The notes beneath the pieces were generated by a model. That model saw only the letters and a program-made list of their open reading frames with translations. It searched no databases and was not told the origin of the DNA. Shown piece after piece: positions 56,163 through 64,000 of a stretch of 64,000 nucleotides of DNA (position 1 is its first letter; each line of letters opens with the position of its first letter). The translations under genes were made by a program, and so were the position numbers. The stretch comes from Cinnamomum chago (taxonomy: Eukaryota; Streptophyta; Magnoliopsida; Laurales; Lauraceae), in assembly GCA_038049695.1 (NCBI GenBank), contig CP142452.1, positions 73,723,501 through 73,787,500 on the forward strand, read 5' to 3'.

Positions 56163-56529
56163 CATACTCATGGTCATCATGGGGGTTATGTTGGCCAACA
56201 AGGTGCCATGTATGGACAACATGGGGTTTATGTTGGCCAACAAGGTTCCATGTATGGACAGCATGGGGGTTATTCATATGAACCTAATTGGGTACCCCCT
56301 TCATGAACACCGATACTTTTTATCGAACAGATATTAATTGAGCAATGGAGGCTTCAACCCCCACCACTTACCCAATGACCTTTGCTTCATGCCATTTGAG
56401 TACAATAAGTCATCTCAATCTACAGGGGTTCAAGATAGTTCATCATCTTATCAAGAACAATCTGAATATGGTCATGGGTATGGTAGTGCTCTGCAACAGC
56501 ATGAAGCATATCTTTTTAACCAATACTGA
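56163..56529 (+). pseudogene. Captured coding tail, Gly/Tyr/Gln-rich
   Basis: 56163-56306 is open and has two full 14-residue units (HGGYVGQQGAMYGQ type, 42 bp each) and part of a third, ending YSYEPNWVPPS. A second open part, 56338-56529, in another frame, has YQEQSEYGHGYGSALQQHEA. Together they look like the low-complexity C-terminal tail of a protein, broken by a frameshift. I cannot name the source. Confidence 0.45.
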
Positions 56530-56544
56530 AGAAATGATGATGAT

Positions 56545-59500
56545 TGTTGAGTTCATGAATTTGCATATTTACGCATTATTTTATGATGAATTAGAGATTT
56601 AATTGGGTGAATTGCATCTTTATTCATATAATTTCATCATTTCATGCATTTTCACCTAGGAACCTGAATTTTCATACTTTTCGTACATTTTCTGCATTAA
56701 CTTAGATTGTTTTGCAAATTTTCTCCAAAGAGTCCCAATTGAAGTAGAACTCTGTCCGGATGGGTCCCGCTTCAATATGGGCTCTTTAGTATTTGATATG
56801 CTGAATTAGAATGTGCAGAAAATGAGAATTGTAGGCCTCTGTCACGCAGCCCACTTTCAAGCACACATAGTTATCATGGGCCCTGCATTGCTGAATTAAA
56901 GATTAAAATGAAGAAAATTAAAGAATTCACCACGTGGACCCCACATACAAGCCATATGCAAATCAATCAAAGGAGGGGTCTACTCATCATGTTACTTGAA
57001 GAATCCTAACTACAGTAGAAGACTTCTCATAGGGCCCACTATTCAAACAGATGAAATGTCTCACATGGCAGGGTCCGCAGTGGTTACAAATTTGAAATTA
57101 TTAATGGATAATTCAAATAGTATCATTCTGATTGAAAGAAAAGAAAGAAGAGTTTGAATCTGATGTCCTTTCAATAATGGAAGTTGTGCAGAGATAGAAT
57201 CCATCGCAAATCAAATTTTAAAAGCTAATCCCGTTTTTCTCAAGACAACTCATCTTCAAATGGCCATAACTTTCAATCCGACCGTCGGATCGATGAAATT
57301 TACTTACTGGTGGAAAGCTTATTCAGAATAAATACTCGTGGAGCCCAAGAATGTGAAAATTAGAGCTATATTGACAAAGTTATGGGTCCAGAGATTTTCA
57401 TGTTCATTTTTAGACGGGATTGCAATTAAATCCACACCGTTGATAATCAATTGCTGCACATCCCTTGTGGGACCCCATTTGAAGATTAGCCAAGCCACCT
57501 AGAGGTTTCCAGAAGCATCCACCTCATTCAAATTCAAGAATGATAAGAGATATACCTTATCAATGAAGATAAATCAAATCTGCAAAGAAGGTGTCCAGAT
57601 TCAATATATCTGTAAGATAATCGGAGAAATAAAAGGAACCAAAAGGTAGCATACGAGAGTAACTCCCTCTCCTTGGACGTCCATAATCATTCTCTCTCCT
57701 CTTTCTCTTCTTTCTCTAACTAATAGAATTTAAGAATTACTTTTGGGTATTCTGGAGCCCTGTTCCAGAAATTAGGATTTTTAGAAAAGAGATTTATGAG
57801 AGACCATTGTACAAGGAGATGCTATCAATGAAATTACTTATGGAGTTCTTTTCGATGGTAGGCTAGATTTCTGGATTGGAGCACACGGATGAAACTAAGT
57901 AGATCTTTAATCTAATCTATGTGATTCTTCTATTACTTTCTTTTCTCTTTTAAATGTATGCTCTATCAGAATAATAGATCTGTCTTCATGCTTTAAGCGA
58001 CCTCTATTTTGATGCTTAGTGAAAATAGCTTGATAATTTATACTTATTTTGATATATTATGCTTAGGGCTGAAATCCTTTGATAGTTTATGCTTAATTTG
58101 ATGAGTCATGCTTATGATTTTTCATTCTTTTATGAGGCGAAGGAGGTCTTGGGTTGTAACCTTATTCTTTATATTAAAAATTGATTTTTGCGAAAGACAA
58201 ATCCTCCGGATCCAAAACATTGATTTGTTTATGATCTGAGTTAATTTTTTTAGACAAATAGTAGAATAATTGCATGGATGGATTAATTATCTTGGTTAGT
58301 GGATTCTGAATGCTCCGATCTGTTTTATATATTTGATTGGTTTGTGTTTCTGAATTTTTCTATTTTTTTTTTCTTGAATCTCAATTACTTATTAATATTT
58401 GATTAAAAAATCAGATTTTAAATTTTAACTTAGTAGTGCTCCTTGTGGGATTCGACCTGTACTTGCCACTGTCTCAAAAGGACAGCTGTGCACTTGTAGT
58501 ATTAAAAGATTGAATTTAAATTCACATCAATTTGCATATGGCTTGTATGTGAGGTCCACGTGGTCAATTCTTCAATTTTCTTCTTTTAAATATTTAATTC
58601 AGCAATGCAGGGCCCATGATAACTATGTGTGCTTGAAAGTGGGCTCCTTGACAGAGGCCTGCAATTCTCATTTTCTACACATTCTAATTCAACATATCAA
58701 ATACTAAAGAGCACATATTGATGCGGGACCCATCCGGACAGAGTTCTACTTCAACTTGGACTCTTTGGAGAAAATTTGCAAAACAATCTAAGTTAATGTA
58801 GAAAATGTATGAAAATTCAGGTTCCTAGGTGAAAATGCATGAAATGATGAAGTTAGATGAAAAATGATGCAATTCACCCAATTAAATCTCTAATTCATCA
58901 TAAAATAACGCGTAAATGTGCAAATTCATGAGCTTAACACAAATCAATAAAAGGAGGGGTCCACTCATCATGTCACTTGAAGAATCCTAACTACAACAAA
59001 AGACTTCTCATAGGGCCCACTATTCAAACAGATGAAATGTCTCACATGGCAGGGTCCGTAGTGGTTGCAAATTTGAAATTACTAATGGATAATTCAAAGA
59101 GTATCATTCTGATTGGAACAAAAGAAAGAAGAATTTGAATCATCCACATCTAATGTCCTTTCAAAAATGGAAGTTGTGTAGAGATAGAATCCATCGCAAA
59201 TCAAATTTTAAAAGTTAATCTCGTTTTTCTCAGGACAACTCATCTTCAAATAGCCATAACTTTCAATCCGACCGTCAGATCGATGAAATATACCTACCGT
59301 TGGAAAGCTTATTCAGAGTAAATACTCGTGGAGCCCAAGAATGTGCAAATCAGAGCTATATTGACAAAGTTATGGGTCCAAAGATTTTCATGTTCATTTT
59401 TAGATGGGATTGCAATTAAATCCACACCGTTGATAATCAATTGCTGCACATCCCATGTGGGACCCCATTTGAAGATTAGCCAAACCACCTAGAGGTTTCC

Positions 59501-60516
59501 AGAAGCATCCACCTCATTCAAATTCAAAAAGGATAAGAGATATACCTTATCAATGAAGATAAATCAAATCTGCAAAGAAGGTGTCCATATTCAATGTATC
59601 TGTAAGATAACCGGAGAAATAAAAGGAACCAAAAGGTAGCATACGAGAGTAACTCCCTCCCCTGGACGTCCATTATCATTCTCTCTCCTCTTTCTTTTCT
59701 TTCTCTAATTAATAGAATTTAAGAGTTATTTTTGGGTATTCTGGAGCCCTGTTCCAGAAAATAGGATTTTTAGAAAAGAGATTTATGAGAGACCATTGTA
59801 CAAGGAGATGTTATCAATGAAATTACTTATGGAGTTCTTTTCGATGGCTGGCTAGATTTCTGGATTGGAGCACACAGATGAAGGTAAGTAGATCTTTAAT
59901 CTAATCTATGTGATTCTTCTATTACTTTCTTGTCTCTTTTAAATGTATACTCTATTAGAATAATAGATATGTCTTCATGCTTTAAGCAACCTCTATTTTG
60001 ATTTATAGTTAAAATAGTTTGATGATTTATACTTATTTTGATAGATTATGCTTAGGGCTGAAATCCTTTGATAGTTTATGCTTAATTTGATGAGTCATGC
60101 TTATGATTTTTCATTCTTTTATGAGGCGAAGGAGGCTTGGGTTGTAACCTTATTCTTTTTATTAAAAGTTAATTTTTGCGAAAGACAAATCCTCCAGATC
60201 CAAAACATTGATTTGTTTATGATTTGAGTTAATTTTTTAGACAAATAGTAGAATAATTGCATGGATGGATTAATTATCTTTCTTAGTGGATTCTGGATGC
60301 TTTGATTTGTTTTATATATTTGATTGGTTTGTGTTTCTAAATTTTTCTAATTTTTTTTCTTGGATCTCAATTACTTATTAATCTTTGATTAAAAAAATCA
60401 AATTTTAAATTTTAACTTAGTAGATCTCCTTGTGGGATTCGACATGTACTTGCCAATGTCTCAAAAGGACAGCTGTGCACTTGTACTATTAAAAGATTGA
60501 ACTTAAATTCACATCA
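56545..60516 (+). mobile_element. LTR-type insertion with direct and inverted internal repeats
   Basis: Runs TGTTGAGTTCATG to AAATTCACATCA and is flanked by ATGAT on both sides (56540-56544 and 60517-60521). Inside: segment a (56545-56963), R1 (56961-58529), segment a in reverse (58530-58941), R2 (58942-60516). R1 and R2 are about 1.57 kb and close to identical; their ends carry CCTTGTGGGATTCGAC and CACTTGTA motifs as in plant LTR 3' ends. There is no coding region between the copies. Confidence 0.75.
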
Positions 60517-61137
60517 ATGATGATATCAAGACTGGGCGATGCTCCACTTGGAATTAGGCTGTCAATCTGTCAAATACTCATACTCATCAATCTCTTTTAA
60601 GTCTCTACTCTCTAGTCCCCTGTAATTTCAGACAAACCATAAACCTTTTAATGCCCAAGTGCATTATGCCTTTATGATTTTTCTTTCTCACTATCATGTT
60701 TTAGATTTTAATATGTTATCTTATTGGTCTTGAATTTCACAACTTATTTGATGATTGAGTTAGTATTAAATGATAATTGATATGTTATCTTTATTTTCTT
60801 ATATTTTACACTAATAAATTGATCATGAGCATCAATAATGGTTGTATTATATGAAATACTTAAGAAGACAACGAACTGCGACAAAGACATGACTCATAAC
60901 TTGAGGTGACCGAGATTTTGATTTATTGTTGTTACTAATAGAAAAAAATATTGTTTTCCAGCATTTTCTAATATTCTAGATTTTTTGGATAGTTTTGCGA
61001 ATCTTTTTTGATTAAAAAAATTTCACACAACGACAACTGCAACGGACCGATAACCGTGACCGATACTGATATCATATCGGTTTTTCGGCCCAGCCAATAC
61101 TGCGCCTGAGATCGAGATTTAAAACCATGGTGTGAAT

Positions 61138-62612
61138 ACAGATAGGTTAGGTTTAGGTTGACCTAGAAAATTTTACTAATAAATAATTGCTTGTTTGCGA
61201 GGAGTTGAGTAGAATAATGTAAACTATCAAATAAGATAAAGTTTGGAAAAAGTTGAAATTTTGACTTCTCCCAATATGTGGTTTTTTTTTTTTAAAGCTG
61301 GAGTAGAGTTCGATTAAAACTTTGACATTTTCCAATTAACTTCCAAAAACCCCCACCAAAAAAAAAAAAAAACTTCCAAAAGCACATACGGCATCATTGC
61401 AGTAGTTGATCCAGCTTTTGTAATGGGATGGTTCTTTTATTTAGTACCTCATGCCAAGCAAAAATCTAAAAAAGAAAAGAAAAGAAGTATCATGTCCCAT
61501 CAATTGGAGTAATAGTAAATGAAAGAGGAAATGCCTTGGAGTGATTCCGAGATCTCTGCTGCTCATGTCCTATGGATTAGGAGTGGATCCTCCGTTTCTT
61601 TAAAAACAGGGAGATATAGTTTCATCCTCAATGGATTCCAATGAAATAGTATCTTCCTCTTTCTATGAAGTAGAGGATTTGGACTCATGGACCAGAGGTA
61701 TGTGGTAAAGAAATTTACTGTTCGTTTGGATTTAATTTCCATTCTACCATTTCTCTGCAAACAAGTTGAAAAAAAATATAAATGTTGGTTAAAACTTCTC
61801 TCCTACCTCTACTTTATACATCTAAAGAAGCAAACAGTCCCAATAGAAAGGAACTGGACCCCCAAACAGAGGAACCCTGTTTGGACGAATCAGGGGGTGA
61901 CACATGACGGGGCTGAGGAAAGAGAAAAAGACTATCTCTCCTCTGCCCCCTGCGTGTCGTCTCCTGATTCGTCCACACAGGGGAACTTTCTTCATCTAAA
62001 CTCAGGAGTTGAGGAAAGAGAAAAAAACTCTCTCCTCCGACCCTGCGTGTCCTGCATGTCGTCCCCTGATTCGTCCAAACAGGGGAATCTTTTCCGTCTA
62101 AACTCAGGAGCTAAGGAAAGAGAAAAAGACTCTCTCTCCTCCGCCCCCTTTGTGTCGTCCCCCTGATTCTTCCTAATTGGGGAACCTTCTCTTTCTGAAC
62201 TCAGGAAACCCACAACCAAATGCAAGTTGGTAAGTACCCTGGTGTCACCTTTGTGCAGGACTTGTCAAGGTGAATCGCTATCAGGGGTCCTATTTTTGGT
62301 CTTCGTAGCAGTGTTCTCCCCTTTCAACGCCTTTTTCTCTAGAAAAGCCTTTACACAAACATCCCCAGGGAAATCGGCAAATACCCCACTCTGTGAGAAT
62401 CATTAACAAGAATATCTTCCTATTTGTATGACATTTCAAAACAATTTTCCTTCACCGTCGATCAAAACACATTCATTGAATTTCTCAGGAAAAACAAGTA
62501 GTTTCCCACCTACTTTTCCAGTACAATTAAAAAACCAAAATGCGGTAGACCGAGTGTTGAGTCAAAGACTACAATTTGTGTAGAAGATCTTGGTTTTCAC
62601 TATATTAATCTC
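61138..62612. repeat. Inverted copy of LecRK 5' flank, part 2
   Basis: 61138-61480 matches 46740-47030 in reverse; 62497-62612 matches about 46480-46600 in reverse. The stretch between holds a tandem repeat (61913-62206); 61490-61900 and 62207-62496 show no gene. The expected LecRK coding region does not follow. Confidence 0.65.
61913..62206 (+). repeat. Three tandem units of about 96-102 bp
   Basis: Units start at 61913, 62009 and 62111, each with GAGGAAAGAGAAAAA and CCTGATTCGTCC. All three stay open in one frame (EEREK...SSPDSS repeats), but a second frame is equally open and nothing else suggests a gene. An inverted piece of the unit precedes the array at about 61870-61897. Confidence 0.85.
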
Positions 62613-63210
62613 GAGTCCGTATCCACTGTCGCAGGCATGATATGCTCACCGTGAGTGGGGGCAATCACGTCGCAAATTTTTCCACGCCAGCAGCCACTAA
62701 TCCTACGGCAACATGATTCTTGAAATGGAGTTCTAATATAAGAAGAAAATGGTATAGGGGGCCTATCATAAATATTGAAAATTGAAACTGTGTCTGAAAT
62801 CATGATTTAGAACCCAGGCGTTATCTGTCTTCACTTGAAATCTGTCTTCTTTGGTCCTCTGTATCCTTCTTTTGGGCTCTTTGAGCTCTTTTCCCCCTTT
62901 TTTCTTTTAATACAATTGCTCTAAAAGCACAAAAGAAAAAAGGAAAAAATAAATTCCATGCAAACGAAGGGCCCTAAGAAAAGTAAAAATGAAGATATAG
63001 AAAGAAAAAAAAAATCTTCTAAAAGAAAGATGCTGACAAAAATCCAAAGTCCCAAACTCTATAATTAGAAGAGTATCCAAGACTCTGTCTGAAATCATGA
63101 TTTAGAACCCATGCGTCTACTAAATGATAACAACTATCTACTAATGTGAATAATGCTAATTAACAGCTCATCTACCTATGTTACAATCAACAGCTCATCT
63201 ACGTATGTGA
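62613..63210. repeat. 3' flank of a lost LecRK copy
   Basis: From about 62820 to 63190 it matches the 3' flank of the intact LecRK at 43830-44180, including TCTGAAATCATGATTTAGAA, which occurs twice here (about 62790 and 63088). No LecRK coding sequence remains between this and the 5' flank at 63211. Confidence 0.65.
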
Positions 63211-64000
63211 ATAATGCTTGAAGACAAGTACAAATCAGGTTTCGAAATGATTTATTCAATAACAATTATCAGAAAAAGGCCCGGATTAAACCATTGTATT
63301 TGTGAACGTTAACGATTATTTAAATATGAAATAAAAAGTGCATGTAAGAATCCCTATTACCTCGCGTGTTACCTGGCGACCCCTCTTCCCTTGCATGTGT
63401 GGGCCTCTATTACCTTACATGTGCGAGTTAGTCCTCTTTGCATTTGTGAGTTCATATTACCTCGCATGCATGTGCAAGGTTTTTTTTTTTTAATAATGCA
63501 GGGCTCCCAGCCCTTTGAGTCAGAATAATCCCTACGGATCCAAGAGAGAAAGCCGCGGGTAAAATTCCCCAAGCCTATTTGGGAGCTTTACTAATGGAAT
63601 TGAGACTTTTTTTTTTTTTTAAATATGATGGGAAATTTGAATTAAAGTGTTTTGGTGGGGTTTTTCTTTTTTATAGAATTTCGGGCTTTACCTCACTTGA
63701 CCCTGAGGGTAGAGTTGCCAAACAAGCTCTATGGCCCCAGTGTGATAGTGCAGTTTCGAACCCACAACCTCCGGATACAAACCGTAGTCCTAGGCCAATT
63801 GAAATATACCTTGCATGTGCAAGTTAGTCATCCTTGCATGTGCGAGTTCCTATTACCTCACATTTTTAGTCTCTTTGGGAACCAACTCCTTAGCTGTAAT
63901 ATAAACAAAAAAAGAAAAAAATAATAATAAAATATTGATGTAACTAATTGATATTGTAATAATAGCAAAAATGTGAGAGCTAATAACTTCAAATGAATAA
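63211..64000. repeat. Copy of LecRK distal 5' flank block, with SINE
   Basis: Matches 9771-10690, including the GCATGTGCGAGT minisatellite and the SINE at the same site. The match runs to the end of the window. Confidence 0.85.
63479..63807 (-). mobile_element. tRNA-derived SINE-like retroposon, second copy
   Basis: 329 bp, shorter by about 150 bp internally than 10032-10514 but in the same place of the duplicated block, with the same flanking duplication (63808-63823). It was therefore copied with the block, not inserted anew. Confidence 0.75.

Larger units (their letters stand above)
55876..61129. mobile_element. hAT-like element (5.25 kb) carrying a nested LTR-type insertion
   Basis: Ends CATGGTTGAAAA and, inverted, CATGGTTTTAAA. 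Flanked by GTGTGATT (55868-55875) and GTGTGAAT (61130-61137), an 8-bp duplication with one mismatch; the undisturbed paralogous site near 47040 reads GTGTGAAT on the minus strand. Subterminal parts are full of ATCGGCCGATA and CCGATAC motifs. Without the nested insertion (56545-60516) it is about 1.28 kb. No transposase. Confidence 0.75.

Noticed and set aside
61687..62166. 159-codon frame with EEREK...SSPDSS repeats
   Set aside because: It follows a tandem DNA repeat, has a second open frame on the other strand and no domain or splice signals.

Overview
This is nuclear DNA of a flowering plant. It carries L-type lectin receptor kinase (LecRK) genes with the intron-less layout usual for that plant family, and plant-style LTR retrotransposons (Gypsy of the Tat type, TRIMs, long solo LTRs). 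It also holds hAT and Mutator elements, tRNA-derived SINEs and long AT-rich spacers. Nothing in it fixes the species; a TE-rich angiosperm is as far as the sequence supports.

The backbone is a decayed LecRK cluster. Two genes look intact (2322-4346 minus and 44374-46401 plus-window coordinates, minus strand). One nearly full-length copy (11334-13357, plus) has three small deletions that shift its frame. One copy (5785-6303) is reduced to its first exon-like start and is split by a 366-bp TRIM. At 62.6-63.2 kb the flanks of yet another copy lie side by side with the gene missing. The 5' flanks of the cluster were duplicated repeatedly: a 1.5-kb tandem pair at 6914-8403 and 8404-10690, a third partial copy at 4800-5690, a copy at 63211-64000, and an inverted copy at 55.0-62.6 kb.

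Between the LecRK copies lies a dense nest of mobile DNA. From left to right: TRIM-1 inside the LecRK remnant; a SINE; a LINE reverse-transcriptase fragment cut by TRIM-2; a 9.2-kb Tat-type Gypsy element (15364-24595) with matching 5-bp target duplications, an inverted gag/LTR segment, a pol frame broken by stop codons and a spliced-looking antisense accessory gene; a GGCC-rich hAT-type MITE; a 2.3-kb solo LTR; a Pack-MULE that captured part of a PPR gene; a third TRIM piece; a 3.1-kb solo LTR; a second non-autonomous hAT element; a hAT transposase gene (48013-51620) cut by a 1.75-kb LTR in its intron and truncated at the LecRK flank; and a 5.25-kb hAT-like element that itself contains a 4-kb LTR-type insertion with direct and inverted repeats.

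The only genes I expect to make functional host protein are the two intact LecRKs. They would be plasma-membrane receptor kinases with an extracellular legume-lectin domain, one membrane pass and an RD-type Ser/Thr kinase. The most unexplained signal is a set of clustered GGTCGACC palindromes shared by three different LTRs (about 30.1, 37.5-38.0 and 49.7 kb).
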